DNA of 64,000 bases from Candidatus Electryonea clarkiae (GTDB lineage: Bacteria; Electryoneota; Electryoneia; Electryoneales; Electryoneaceae): assembly GCA_030765455.1 (NCBI GenBank), contig JAVCCM010000008.1, positions 1 through 64,000 on the forward strand. Reading direction: 5' to 3'. Below the pieces are notes generated by a model that was given only the letters and a program-made list of their open reading frames with translations, made no database searches and was not told where the DNA came from. Both the position numbers and the translations under genes were made by a program. The stretch's first letter is position 1, and each line of letters opens with the position of its first letter. Shown one piece after another: positions 35,620-45,127 of this stretch.

Positions 35620-37548
35620 TTAACAGGAAATATCATTAATCATATTGTCCCGAATTCTATCATATACCATTTCCCCTGCACATTTACCGGCTAATGACTG
35701 CATGGCTTCACCCATAGCCACTTTAATCCTTTTTTCAATATCATTCTGCACGTTCTCATAAGCGTATTGTATCGCTTCACTTACACGTTCAGCAATAGTA
35801 TTTTCATCGGCAGGTACAATGCTATATTCCCCAAGCATATCGGTGAATCCGGAAGTTGGTTTTTTGCTCCAATTCTTCAGGAAATCGAAGAGTCCTTCCC
35901 TGAAAATTTTGCCATTTCCCAAACCTCGCAATAAATCTTCCCACTGTTCGAGAGATATTTTTGTGAGGTCAAATCCTTTTCGCCTTAGAGCGGTAATAAT
36001 TCGTGCGAGTACTTCCCCGGCACGGATTGCGGCAACTGCTTTCTCCTCGAGTAAATTATCGAAAAGATCGGCAAAATGACTTATTGCAAGATTCCTGGAA
36101 ATGTCTTCGGGCAAACCCATTTCGAGATATCGTTTTTCACGATCCCAGGGATACTCCGGTATGAATTGTTCTGCTGCTTCAATCTTTTCGCGAGTGATTT
36201 CAAATGGCGCTGAATCAGTATCGGGATACATGCGATCAGGTCCCGGCAGGACTCTTTCGAAGTCGGTGGTATTATCTCGCAGTGCCTGTCGTGTTTCGTT
36301 ACAGACTCCCTGGCTTGCTTCTTCCCAACGGATATGAATCTCTTTAACAGCGGTAATTGTATCCAAGTCCGGTCCCCAGACTACTATTGCAACGTCATCT
36401 TTTCCGCATCGGGCAAATTCGTTAATGAGTTTGAGATCATGATCGTCAAGTACTGCAGATTCAACGTCAGTATGAAAAATATTCGGCTTTTGATCAAGAC
36501 AGGCAATTACTCTTACTCGTCCGCTAAATTCATCAGAAAATCTTCGAATTCCTGTCAATTGCCATGATAGAAGACCTTTTGATTCAGGCAGCCTTATTAC
36601 TCTGATCGTATCTCCAGCCATTTGAGCAGCTTTAAGCTCCGGTCTATGAAAAGATATTCCGTTTCCTTCCAATTTCTTTTCGTCTATAGGAAATTCTCCA
36701 CTACTCAGCCCGCGTCTTACCATCTCATCTTTGATTTGTAATAGGGATTCCTGGCGTCTGGCTTCGTGTGCGGTCAGGTAAGGAATTCTTGGTATTCGGG
36801 GAACTCCCTTGATCTCAACCCGTGTCGATCCATTTATAGAAACATTCACATCCTGCCTGACAGCACCGATTCCCCGGTTGGCATATCCTGTAGCCCTGAG
36901 AAGTCTGCCAATTCTTTGAACACCCTCCGCTGCCTCCTGGGGAGACTCGAAAGTTTTATCGGTTACAACTTCTATCAATGGTATTCCAAGTCGATCTACG
37001 GCAAAAACTATCCTATGTCCATTGTCGGATATTTCACGGCAGGAATCCTCCTCCAGACCAACTTGAATAATACGAACCTCTTTTCCATTTGATAAAGGAA
37101 GGACACCGTCAACACCGATAATACATGTCCGCTGGAATCCGGCTGGAATGGATCCATCGAGATATTGCTTGCGTATGACATGGAGTTCGTTTACCATTTT
37201 ACATTTGAAGGTAAGCGCAATTCTTAATGCTTTATCCACAGCTTCTTCATTGATCTGAAATGGAGGGTTGTCGTCCATTTCATAGGTACATACTTTATCG
37301 CGGTGCAGCCTGTAGATTATCTCCTTTTTGGTTTTAAATTCCATGAGGGCTGTACCATCGTATTCACCAAGTTCGCTCATAGTTGGTCGCATATGCCGTA
37401 AAACTTCGGCATGCCATTCATTTGAGTAAGGACCAGCAGGACAGCGACAAAACAGCTTCTTTTCCGTTTTGATTTGATGATGGACTTCTATTCCGCATCT
37501 AAAACCGAGACGTTTCCAGTCTTCAGGAGTGCCAAGTATGTTTTTCAT
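35620..37548 (-). CDS. gatE: Glu-tRNA(Gln) amidotransferase subunit E (GatE)
   Basis: 642 residues from ATG 37548, which puts 'WKRLGFRCGIEVHHQ' at the N-terminus as in the family; longer starts (TTG 37644) lack support. GatE recognises Glu-tRNA(Gln) and phosphorylates the glutamate before amidation; its partner GatD provides ammonia. Seen: 'EVHHQIKTEKKLFCRCP' (21-37), 'VGLEEDSCREI', 'DRLGIPLIEVVTDK', 'RQDVNVSI' of the GatB/E core, an AspRS-like (GAD) insertion region at about 280-400, and a C-terminal helical plus YqeY-like tail. Length and the GAD insert distinguish it from GatB. GatDE is mainly archaeal. No gatD is present in this window. Confidence 0.88.
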   Translation of the reverse strand: MKNILGTPEDWKRLGFRCGIEVHHQIKTEKKLFCRCPAGPYSNEWHAEVLRHMRPTMSELGEYDGTALMEFKTKKEIIYRLHRDKVCTYEMDDNPPFQINEEAVDKALRIALTFKCKMVNELHVIRKQYLDGSIPAGFQRTCIIGVDGVLPLSNGKEVRIIQVGLEEDSCREISDNGHRIVFAVDRLGIPLIEVVTDKTFESPQEAAEGVQRIGRLLRATGYANRGIGAVRQDVNVSINGSTRVEIKGVPRIPRIPYLTAHEARRQESLLQIKDEMVRRGLSSGEFPIDEKKLEGNGISFHRPELKAAQMAGDTIRVIRLPESKGLLSWQLTGIRRFSDEFSGRVRVIACLDQKPNIFHTDVESAVLDDHDLKLINEFARCGKDDVAIVVWGPDLDTITAVKEIHIRWEEASQGVCNETRQALRDNTTDFERVLPGPDRMYPDTDSAPFEITREKIEAAEQFIPEYPWDREKRYLEMGLPEDISRNLAISHFADLFDNLLEEKAVAAIRAGEVLARIITALRRKGFDLTKISLEQWEDLLRGLGNGKIFREGLFDFLKNWSKKPTSGFTDMLGEYSIVPADENTIAERVSEAIQYAYENVQNDIEKRIKVAMGEAMQSLAGKCAGEMVYDRIRDNMINDISC

Positions 37549-37748
37549 GCTATAAAATGCTTCCATGTATTTGGAATCTGGGTGATTTATTATAATATTA
37601 CTTACACAATTTCCCGAAACGGAATATATCGAAAAATGTTTCAACAGACACTTTTAAAATTGAAGGATTCTCCATTTATTGTTACTATATTAAATAGGTA
37701 GTATCATTTTCATCCGGTTTAATACATAAGGTAGGACAGCTTTCAAAC

Positions 37749-38699
37749 ATGAATTATCGAATCAGACATATTTTAACTGTAGTGATTTCTATGGTGATGG
37801 TATTATGTATTGCCATAAACACGATATATTCTGAAACAGAATCTACCTCATCACCTGTCGGATTTCATAAATTTATGTTTCGTAATGGATGGAATTTTAT
37901 AAGTTTCCCATTTATGCCGACTGATGCTTCGATACAAACCGTATTCGCGGAATCTCTTATCGGGGGAGAATCAGAGGCAGTAGCAGACCGGATAATTACT
38001 TTTGATCCAGTTGAAGGAAGATGGGAATCTGCCTGGAGGGACACTTTGGGAATTTGGCAGGGACTGCTGATAGAAGATTCTTTGAGATTTGAATTGTCCT
38101 ACTGGGTTTTTATCAGGGAAGACCACCCCGATTCACAAATCGTAGAAATTTTTGGCTCTGCCCGAAACGATGAGGTTATTAATAGAGGAATATTTGAACC
38201 GGGATTGCATTTTATCGGGTCAATCTGGTCGGGTATCCTGTCTCTCGATAACGCCGGACTTGATAATGCGGGTATAGAATCTTCTTCGGGACTGTTCCCA
38301 AGTGATCCGGGAGCCATACGAGAGGGGGGAGTTGAGTCGGTTCTCGCTTATGATAATATAAGCGGCTGGTATCAGGTGGCATGGTATGATGGCGGTAATT
38401 GGCATGGAGATTTTAATTCGTTCAAACCGGGTCGAGGTTATTACCTGTGGTTAAAAGAAAGACGCTCATGGTTCTTATTCAGACGACCCGATCAGACGAA
38501 TGTTGACACTCAGCAGATCAACATGAATAACGATTCTCCTGTCCGTAAATCCATTCCTGTTGATAATTATGATGCAATTGCCAAAGATCCGAGAACGACA
38601 TTGCCGTTGCCTCCAATTCCATATTCAAAAGGTAATGCAAAGAAGAATAAACCTGAAAAATTTGATTCACCCTCTCTTAAACGGTCGATCAAACGATGA
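37749..38699 (+). CDS. Exported protein with two 'GW-F-IS' repeats
   Basis: 316 residues with signal peptide (about 1-28). Two repeats follow: 'NGWNFISFPFMPTD' ... 'GRWESAWRD' ... 'ELSYWVFI' and 'GLHFIGSIWSG' ... 'GWYQVAWYDGGNWHGD' ... 'GRGYYLWL'. Similar modules accompany T9SS surface proteins in FCB bacteria; their ligand is unknown. The C-terminal 60 residues are basic and proline rich, with no sorting domain. ATGA overlap with the next gene means tight coupling. Confidence 0.65.
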   Translation: MNYRIRHILTVVISMVMVLCIAINTIYSETESTSSPVGFHKFMFRNGWNFISFPFMPTDASIQTVFAESLIGGESEAVADRIITFDPVEGRWESAWRDTLGIWQGLLIEDSLRFELSYWVFIREDHPDSQIVEIFGSARNDEVINRGIFEPGLHFIGSIWSGILSLDNAGLDNAGIESSSGLFPSDPGAIREGGVESVLAYDNISGWYQVAWYDGGNWHGDFNSFKPGRGYYLWLKERRSWFLFRRPDQTNVDTQQINMNNDSPVRKSIPVDNYDAIAKDPRTTLPLPPIPYSKGNAKKNKPEKFDSPSLKRSIKR

Positions 38700-39976
38700 A
38701 GATACTCAAAATCATAGCAGGTATTATTTTTTCTCTTGGATTCATTTCATATACTCTTTGTCAGCCTGAAAGAATACCAAATATCATTGCATCATATACA
38801 CCAAGACACGGTGGATATGTCGAAGTACCCGACAGAATTGGAAATCGGGCTGAAACAGGCTGGATTTGGCATTTGATAGCGGATGTAGATAGTGATGGGC
38901 TTGATATACCCCAGCTTGCAGAAAATGAAATCGGCATGCCGTTTGACGATGACAGTCTTCTCTGTACCGGATCATTGGGCGATGGAAAATATGCTCATGA
39001 TTCGTTATTAACTTGTGCTGCTTTTGCTACGGTAGATTCAAACCTATGGGGAGTACCGGTATATTTCAGGATTTTCGGAGCAGACAGTCTTGCACCGGGT
39101 ATTCCATTCACACAGACTCTTGACAATAGCAGCTTACTCAGTTCTTTATTTATGGAGCTGAAATCACTCTCCCTGATGCCCTACGGTCACGGTGGTATAA
39201 TGGAAAGCTGGTTGTCGCTCGAAGGCATACCATTGATAAAGGACTACGGTTTTAATAATCCTGAGTCAAACAGGGATTCGGTTATCATTAATGACAGGGC
39301 TTTTGCGGTTTTCAGTGGAGATGAAGGTCATGGATTGATATTCCATGATGTGTGTCTTTTCTCCGGTCAACCACCGACCTGGAATATGAATGCACCCAGC
39401 CTGGATTTTAGCTTAACGGTAAGTGTCGATTTCATAAATAATGAGCCTATAAATGAAATCCGGCATGAATTAAATATATTATTTGATGAAGATGAAATAG
39501 AACTATTATACGGAGAGACTTCTTCCCCGCAGGATTTTCGTATATGGCTGGAATCTGATTCGGGCTGGGTTTCCCTGCAAACGAACGTCTCTATCTATAA
39601 CGAAACGGAATGGCGGGCTGAATTCAGATTGTTGTCTCCACCGTTATCCGGAAGATTCGTTCTGGCTCCGGAGGGATTGAATCCTCTTCTAAGAGAAGAA
39701 AGAGCGAGTATCACAGAGTATAAATTACATCCTGCATATCCGAACCCATTCAATCCGACTACGAGATTATCGCTCGACTTATTAGATGAGAGTTTTACGA
39801 AAATTGAAGTATTCAATATCCTGGGCAGAAGAGTAAGTGTACTATTCAGGGGGAAATTGCCCGCAGGTAGGCATTTGATTACATTCGATGCCGCCAGGTT
39901 TTCATCAGGAGTATATTTTATTAAAGCCGATGCTGGTGTTTATCATGGTTTACAGAAGGTAATGGTTCTTCGTTAA
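38696..39976 (+). CDS. T9SS-sorted exported protein
   Basis: 426 residues: signal peptide (about 1-22, 'SYTLCQ'), a beta-rich body with no domain I recognise (contains 'HGGYVEVPDR', 'GSLGDGKYAHDSLLT'), and a T9SS type A tail (YPNPFNPTT ... 'FNILGRRVSVL' ... 'SSGVYFIKA' ... KVMVLR). Second gene of a run of five (37749-42701). Confidence 0.85.
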   Translation: MKILKIIAGIIFSLGFISYTLCQPERIPNIIASYTPRHGGYVEVPDRIGNRAETGWIWHLIADVDSDGLDIPQLAENEIGMPFDDDSLLCTGSLGDGKYAHDSLLTCAAFATVDSNLWGVPVYFRIFGADSLAPGIPFTQTLDNSSLLSSLFMELKSLSLMPYGHGGIMESWLSLEGIPLIKDYGFNNPESNRDSVIINDRAFAVFSGDEGHGLIFHDVCLFSGQPPTWNMNAPSLDFSLTVSVDFINNEPINEIRHELNILFDEDEIELLYGETSSPQDFRIWLESDSGWVSLQTNVSIYNETEWRAEFRLLSPPLSGRFVLAPEGLNPLLREERASITEYKLHPAYPNPFNPTTRLSLDLLDESFTKIEVFNILGRRVSVLFRGKLPAGRHLITFDAARFSSGVYFIKADAGVYHGLQKVMVLR

Positions 39977-39990
39977 GGAATGAGTTTTAT

Positions 39991-40965
39991 ATGGTTAAAT
40001 TTAGTATGACATTTAGATTATTGATAGTATCAATTTTGACAAGCTGTCTTTTTTCAGGTTGTGGCAGTGACAGCACAAACGAACCCATAGATGTAATTTA
40101 TACAGGAAATTTAATGGGGACAATTGCTCCATGCAGTTGTCCCAACCGCAAAGCAGGTGGCTTACCTCGCCGGGCAACAATTTTTGACAGCCTGGAAAGC
40201 AACCCTGCGTACCGGGTGATTCTGGACGCTGGAAATTTTGCATCGATACGTCCTGACATAGGACCTAAAAAGACTGAGGTTTTATTAGCGGGAATGATGA
40301 AACTTGGTCTGGATGCTATAGTACCGGGATTCAGGGATTTGAATAACGGGATAGAATATTTGCTTGAAATTGAGAAAAAACATCAAATTCCTTTCGTTTC
40401 AGCTAATCTCATGATAAAGGAAACTGAAGAAATTCCATTCCCAGGTAGTCGAATCATTTCGCTCGGCGCAAAATTGTTCAAACAGGGGAAACAGATTGCA
40501 GTTATCGGTATAACAAATGGCAGCCCCAACCGGAGACAACACTCCAAATCCGGTGTAAAGTTCAGTAACCCTGTGGATGCTATAAATAAAGAACTTGAGC
40601 GAATCCCTGAAAATGTTCAAATGATTGTTTTGTTGACAGATGCTCCACGAGATAATATTGAGAAATGGTTAGAGAAAATAGGAAATGATCGAATCAACCT
40701 GATTTTTTGCAGCAACAACAGAACATTCAAAAAGGAAGAAGGAGATATCTCTGGAATACCGTTTTACGTAGGCAGTCGCCAGGGAAAACGTTTGGATCAT
40801 TTGATTGTAGGACCATCGGAAGGTGAAGAATTAAATGTAGAAAAGGGATCAACATTTTTAGGAAAAAAAATCGCCAGTAATAAACTGATGATGTCCTACA
40901 TAAAAGAGCTTCAAGTTGAACTCGAGATGAATGATAACCAGGTCGGAGATTTTGAGTCCCAATAG
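39991..40965 (+). CDS. Lipoprotein related to 5'-nucleotidase-type metallophosphatases, metal site degenerate
   Basis: 324 residues; lipobox with Cys24 ('SCLFSGC'). The layout follows the UshA-like metallophosphatase core: 'DVIYTGNLMGTIAPCSCPNRKAGG' aligns with the D-x-H strand, 'DAGNF' with GDxx, 'PGFRDLNNG' with GNHE, 'LTDAPRDN' with SHxG and 'FCSNNRT' with GGHTH. Every expected metal ligand is replaced, so it is unlikely to hydrolyse phosphate. C48 and C50 (CSCP) are kept in the paralogue at 45268. It overlaps cdd by 35 bp. A binding role for nucleotides is possible. Confidence 0.7.
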   Translation: MVKFSMTFRLLIVSILTSCLFSGCGSDSTNEPIDVIYTGNLMGTIAPCSCPNRKAGGLPRRATIFDSLESNPAYRVILDAGNFASIRPDIGPKKTEVLLAGMMKLGLDAIVPGFRDLNNGIEYLLEIEKKHQIPFVSANLMIKETEEIPFPGSRIISLGAKLFKQGKQIAVIGITNGSPNRRQHSKSGVKFSNPVDAINKELERIPENVQMIVLLTDAPRDNIEKWLEKIGNDRINLIFCSNNRTFKKEEGDISGIPFYVGSRQGKRLDHLIVGPSEGEELNVEKGSTFLGKKIASNKLMMSYIKELQVELEMNDNQVGDFESQ

Positions 40966-41377
40966 CGAACAGGAAATAAGTCATCTCCTTGATCAAGCCG
41001 TAGAGGCAGGAAAACATGCCCTGGCGCCTTACTCGAATTTTAATGTTGGAGCTGCACTTGAAGACGAACTGGGTGAAATCTGGACCGGATGCAATATCGA
41101 ATCATCCAGTTTCGGTTTAACAATTTGTGCGGAACGGGTTGCACTGGTGAAAGCGTTATCTGAGGGAGTTCGGTCATTTAAACGAATCGTTATTGCAGCA
41201 TCAGGCGAAAATATTACCCCGCCTTGTGGAGCATGTCTCCAATTGCTAAATGATTACGCTCCAGAAATTGAAGTCGTCCTGTATAATCCTGACAGCGCTC
41301 AAACCAGGAAGTATAACCTTTCTGATCTTCTCCCGCATCCCTTCAAGTTCACAGATTATAACAAGAATGTAGAATAA
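40931..41377 (+). CDS. cdd: Cytidine deaminase
   Basis: 148 residues from ATG 40931, overlapping the previous gene; TTG 40952 with a GGAG box 4-5 bases away is an alternative. Converts (deoxy)cytidine to (deoxy)uridine. Zinc ligands and catalytic Glu are present: 'TICAERV' (C66, E68) and 'PPCGACLQ' (C99, C102); 'NFNVGAALE' binds nucleoside. Twenty bases upstream of the nucleoside transporter gene. Confidence 0.96.
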   Translation: MITRSEILSPNSEQEISHLLDQAVEAGKHALAPYSNFNVGAALEDELGEIWTGCNIESSSFGLTICAERVALVKALSEGVRSFKRIVIAASGENITPPCGACLQLLNDYAPEIEVVLYNPDSAQTRKYNLSDLLPHPFKFTDYNKNVE

Positions 41378-41396
41378 TCCCGACAGGAGATAAGAT

Positions 41397-42701
41397 TTGT
41401 ACCGGTTGACAGGCATACTTGGAATATTTGCGCTAATGGGCATCGCCTGGTTAATGTCCAGCAATAGAAAAGCGATCAATTGGCGGACTATTGCCGTTGG
41501 CGTGTCACTTCAAATCATTTTTGCCGTTATCGTACTGAAAACCACTCCGGGTGAATGGCTTTTTGATGGTGCCAGGGTAGCAGTATCAAAACTCCTGACA
41601 TTTTCCGATTACGGCGCAAAATTTGTTTTTGGTGATCTATACCTCTCCAGTCCGGATGTTGCCGAATCTGTAAAAGATAATATTCCACCCGGTGGTTTTA
41701 CTGATGGTTTCCAGGTCTGGAATCCCAAAACGCAGAGTTTCAGGGCATTGGGAACAATTGTTATTATGCAGGTTCTTCCCGTAATCATCTTTTTTGCTTC
41801 ATTAACGGCGCTTTTCTATCATCTCGGAATAATGCAGCGACTTGTCCAGGGATTTGCCTGGGTTATGTCCAGAACAATGAAAACAAGCGGCGCTGAATCA
41901 CTTTCTGCGGCAGGAAATATCTTCGTCGGTATGACTGAAGCGCCATTTCTTATCAGACCTTTTATTGCCAAGATGACGACAAGTGAAATAATGGCAATTA
42001 TGACAGGCGGATTTGCCACAGTCGCAGGTAGTGTCATGGCGACTTACGCACGATTCGGAGTTGATCCGGGGCATCTCCTTGCTGCATCAGTAATGAGCGC
42101 ACCGGCAGCGCTGGTAATGGCAAAATTAATTATTCCTGAAACTGAAAAAACTGTTACCGGTACTTCAATGAAAATGGAGATCGAAAAACCCTATGTAAAT
42201 GTGATTGATGCTGCTGCGGCAGGCGCAACCGATGGATTAAAATTAGCGGTGAATGTTGCAGCGATGATAATTGCGTTTATTGCAATTATTTCCCTTGTAA
42301 ATGCTATCCTGGGGTGGGTTGGTGGATTTGTGGGAATTGATCTTTCATTGAAGATAATCTTCGGAATATTGTTTTCGCCTTTAGCTTTGCTGATGGGCGT
42401 CAGTCCAAAAGACATGTTAGAGGTGGGATATCTTTTGGGTACCAAGATAAGTATTAATGAATTTGTCGCTTATATCGATTTGATTGCTATCCAGGATCAG
42501 ATTAGTCAGCGAAGTTTTACAATAGCCACTTATGCTCTGTGCGGCTTTTCCAATTTCGCTTCAATTGCTATTCAAATTGGAGGAATTTCGGTTCTTGTTC
42601 CTGAACGCCGAAAAGACCTTGCAAAACTCGGTCTGAAAGCAATGATCGCCGGCACCCTCGCAAGCTGGCAAACAGCGGCAATTGCGGGCATTCTCATTTA
42701 A
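41397..42701 (+). CDS. Concentrative nucleoside transporter (NupC family)
   Basis: 434 residues starting at TTG 41397 with AGGAG 7 bases before. Imports nucleosides with H+ or Na+. Family landmarks: 'ALFYHLGIMQRLVQGFAWVM' in the core helices, 'SLSAAGNIFVGMTEAPFLIRPF' and 'MTGGFATVAGSVMATY', both nucleoside and cation site loops, and 'NEFVAYIDL' and 'YALCGFSNFASIAIQIGG' near the C-terminus. Together with cdd it gives uptake and deamination of pyrimidine nucleosides. Confidence 0.95.
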   Translation: MYRLTGILGIFALMGIAWLMSSNRKAINWRTIAVGVSLQIIFAVIVLKTTPGEWLFDGARVAVSKLLTFSDYGAKFVFGDLYLSSPDVAESVKDNIPPGGFTDGFQVWNPKTQSFRALGTIVIMQVLPVIIFFASLTALFYHLGIMQRLVQGFAWVMSRTMKTSGAESLSAAGNIFVGMTEAPFLIRPFIAKMTTSEIMAIMTGGFATVAGSVMATYARFGVDPGHLLAASVMSAPAALVMAKLIIPETEKTVTGTSMKMEIEKPYVNVIDAAAAGATDGLKLAVNVAAMIIAFIAIISLVNAILGWVGGFVGIDLSLKIIFGILFSPLALLMGVSPKDMLEVGYLLGTKISINEFVAYIDLIAIQDQISQRSFTIATYALCGFSNFASIAIQIGGISVLVPERRKDLAKLGLKAMIAGTLASWQTAAIAGILI

Positions 42702-42836
42702 TTAGGAATTAGAAATTTTGAATTAGGAATTTCAAATCAAATGTAATCTGAATAGTGAATAAGATTTTTAACACAAAGAAAGAAATCATGTTTTCCGTTG
42801 CGTCGTTAGCTCAGCTCATAAAATCAGGATAGGGAT

Positions 42837-42939
42837 ATTCCCCGAAGGGGTTAAATATGAATAGCCCAGGGTAAGTCACTTTTTCCGGGACGCAACCCTG
42901 GGTTTGTGGATACCAAGCTTCGCTACCCTGAAGGGGTAG
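42837..42939. repeat. CCCGAAGGGG/CCCAGGG nested palindromic element
   Basis: Left part CCCCGAAGGGGTTAAATATG with GCCCAGGGTAAG, right part CAACCCTGGGTTTGTGG with ACCCTGAAGGGGTAG. A well-known kind of intergenic element in MAGs. Elsewhere in 42702-43211 there is only an AATTAGGAATT direct repeat (42704-42735) and a 'CGCAAAGACGCAAAG' fragment. Confidence 0.7.
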
Positions 42940-43211
42940 AACAAAATGTTGATTATTTTAAGCGTTAAGAATTATATTTCACGCAAAGACGCAAAGTATC
43001 AATAATTTGGCTGTGAAAGTATTCATCTCCAATATTATCAAAAAGCTGAGCTAATGACATAACCGGATCCTGTTTATCCTGTACATCCCTGTAATTCTTG
43101 GATAAATTATCATATAGCCATATTTGACTTGACTTGATAACTGAAAAGATCAATCTTTCCTAATTCATTTTTCGACAGAGGAAATTAGACCCGAAACATA
43201 AAAGGTGGCAG

Positions 43212-44570
43212 ATGACTCAACGAGTGGAGGCGAATTCTTCAGGAGACCTGATCAAAAGATCTCATCCTAAAGGTTTGCCAGTATTATTCCTGACGGAGAT
43301 GTGGGAGCGGTTCAGCTTTTACTCCATGAGAGCGATTTTCGCTCTTTATATGATTACACCCAAGGCACAGGGCGGTCTCGGTTTTTCCGGCGAATCAACC
43401 AGCAGTATCTACGGTTGGTACGTTGGACTGGTCTATTTCACCCCGTTTTTTGGCGGTTGGCTTGCTGACCGGTACCTCGGAATTAAAAAATCGGTAACAA
43501 TCGGTGGAATTCTCTTCATAATCGGGCATCTACTCCTGGCGTTCAGACCTCTGCCGTTTTTCTTTGCCGGGTTGGGATTCCTGATGCTTGGCAATGGGTT
43601 CTTCAAACCCAACATTTCAACAATGCTTGGTAACCTCTACCGTAAAGTTCCAGAGCGTCGTGATGACGGTTACAACATCTTTTACATGGGTATCAACCTG
43701 GGTGCTTTTCTTTCGCCGCTGGTTGCAGGATACCTGCGTATTGCGTATGGCTGGCATTACGGTTTTGGAGCCGCTGCGGTTGGGATGGTATGTTCAATGA
43801 TAATTTTCTGGACATTGCAGAAGCAGGTTGTCGAAGGTGACATTTTACCACTCACCAAGCGATTGAAAGAAGCTAAGAGTGCTGGAACTGTAGTTGACAA
43901 GGGTGATCCAAAGAAGAACCGTCAACGCAATATGGCGCTAATGTTTATCTTTTTCATAGTGATATTCTTCTGGATGGCGTTTGAGCAGCAGGGACTGACA
44001 TTGACCTTCTGGGCACAGCAGGCGACTGATACCGCGATTGCGCCGGAGATGTTCCAATCTGTTAACCCGATGTACATCCTCCTGCTCACTTTCCCATTAG
44101 TCTATTTCTGGGGTCTGCTTCGTGCAGTTGGCAAAGAGCCGAGTACCGCCGGAAAAATGTTTATCGGGATGCTGCTTAGTGTAGCAGCTTTCACATTGTT
44201 AGCTTTCGCTTCACTTGCTGGAGGTAATGTCGGGCATGTCAGTGTCGCATGGTTGTTGGGTGCCTATGCACTCTTGACATTAGGGGAGTTGTGCCTGTCA
44301 CCCATGGGACTTTCGCTTGTATCGAAACTTGCGCCAAAACATTTGCTTGGCATGATGATGGGTGGCTGGTTTGTAGCGTCGGGCATAGGTGGGAAAATGT
44401 CGGGATGGATTGGTCAGCTATGGTTCAAGGAGAGTATTTCACATAGCACATTCTTCTTTATCATAGCAGGTATTCTCGGAATAATAGCGCTGGTTCTTCT
44501 CGCTCTCCTCGGGTGGTTGAACCCGATAATACGAGATGCAGAAAAAGAAGCTGAGGAACAGGCATCATAA
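43212..44570 (+). CDS. POT/PTR family oligopeptide:H+ symporter
   Basis: 452 residues, about 12 membrane segments. Proton-coupled uptake of di- and tripeptides. The proton motif E-x-x-E-R is at 29-33 ('EMWERFSFYSM'), followed by 'GWLADRYLGIKK' and the PTR2 signature 'YNIFYMGINLGAFLSP'; 'ELCLSPMGLS' in the second half also fits. Slightly shorter than many POTs but complete. Peptides from the exported proteases of this genome are plausible substrates. Confidence 0.95.
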   Translation: MTQRVEANSSGDLIKRSHPKGLPVLFLTEMWERFSFYSMRAIFALYMITPKAQGGLGFSGESTSSIYGWYVGLVYFTPFFGGWLADRYLGIKKSVTIGGILFIIGHLLLAFRPLPFFFAGLGFLMLGNGFFKPNISTMLGNLYRKVPERRDDGYNIFYMGINLGAFLSPLVAGYLRIAYGWHYGFGAAAVGMVCSMIIFWTLQKQVVEGDILPLTKRLKEAKSAGTVVDKGDPKKNRQRNMALMFIFFIVIFFWMAFEQQGLTLTFWAQQATDTAIAPEMFQSVNPMYILLLTFPLVYFWGLLRAVGKEPSTAGKMFIGMLLSVAAFTLLAFASLAGGNVGHVSVAWLLGAYALLTLGELCLSPMGLSLVSKLAPKHLLGMMMGGWFVASGIGGKMSGWIGQLWFKESISHSTFFFIIAGILGIIALVLLALLGWLNPIIRDAEKEAEEQAS

Positions 44571-44601
44571 GCCGCGCGTAAAAGGACTATTGGAGACTAA
44601 A

Positions 44602-45096
44602 ATGAACAAACATCTTCTAAATATATTACTGGTGATCGTAACAATTGTCCTCGTTTGGGGCATATCATACCTTGGCGCTCATGACCAGGTTACTGAAGTG
44701 ATCGAAATCAGCTCGTTGAATCTCAAAAAAGGTCGAACTGTAAACCTGATCGGGGTCGCTTCACAATCAGCCGAAAAAGCGAACGAAGAATATATAAACA
44801 GTGCAAAGAATCAGATCGAGGGTAATAAAATAACATTGGAATTCACCAACAGCTTTGAGCCTGATACTGCATCTGTTGATATAGCGGCATATATCCGGTT
44901 GAATGACGGAACCGATTATAACGCCTGGCTGATTACAAATGGTTTCGCTGCTGTTAACGATGAACATCAACATCCCAGGAAAGCAGAATATCTTGTGTTG
45001 CAGGAGAAAGCTAACAGTAATGGATTGGGAATCTGGAAAATTGTGGAACCGGTAACTCCTGATAGTGTTGATGTTACAATGGGAATTGAGTCTTAA
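44602..45096 (+). CDS. Membrane-anchored SNase-like domain protein, catalytic residues absent
   Basis: 164 residues from ATG 44602, with TGGAG 7 bases before; a longer in-frame start inside the transporter is not supported. One N-terminal membrane anchor (about 5-24). The body aligns with staphylococcal-nuclease-like OB folds: 'TVNLIGVAS', 'GNKITLEF', 'DIAAYIRLNDGTDYNAWLITNGFAAV', 'EKANSNGLGIWK'. The Arg/Glu/Arg catalytic set is not present (N, S and V/D in those places), so it probably binds rather than cuts nucleic acid. Gap of 31 bp after the transporter. Confidence 0.7.
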   Translation: MNKHLLNILLVIVTIVLVWGISYLGAHDQVTEVIEISSLNLKKGRTVNLIGVASQSAEKANEEYINSAKNQIEGNKITLEFTNSFEPDTASVDIAAYIRLNDGTDYNAWLITNGFAAVNDEHQHPRKAEYLVLQEKANSNGLGIWKIVEPVTPDSVDVTMGIES

Positions 45097-45127
45097 ACTA
45101 GTGCTGTGATTCTTATGAAACGAGAAT

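Noticed and set aside
35620-37548. GatB of the GatCAB amidotransferase
   Set aside because: About 640 residues with an AspRS-like insertion and the GatE-type 'LFCRCP' region; GatB is about 480 residues and lacks the insertion.
44536-44601. Longer N-terminus for the SNase-like protein
   Set aside because: The extra 22 codons overlap the transporter gene in another frame and would put a basic stretch before the membrane anchor; ATG 44602 has its own ribosome site.
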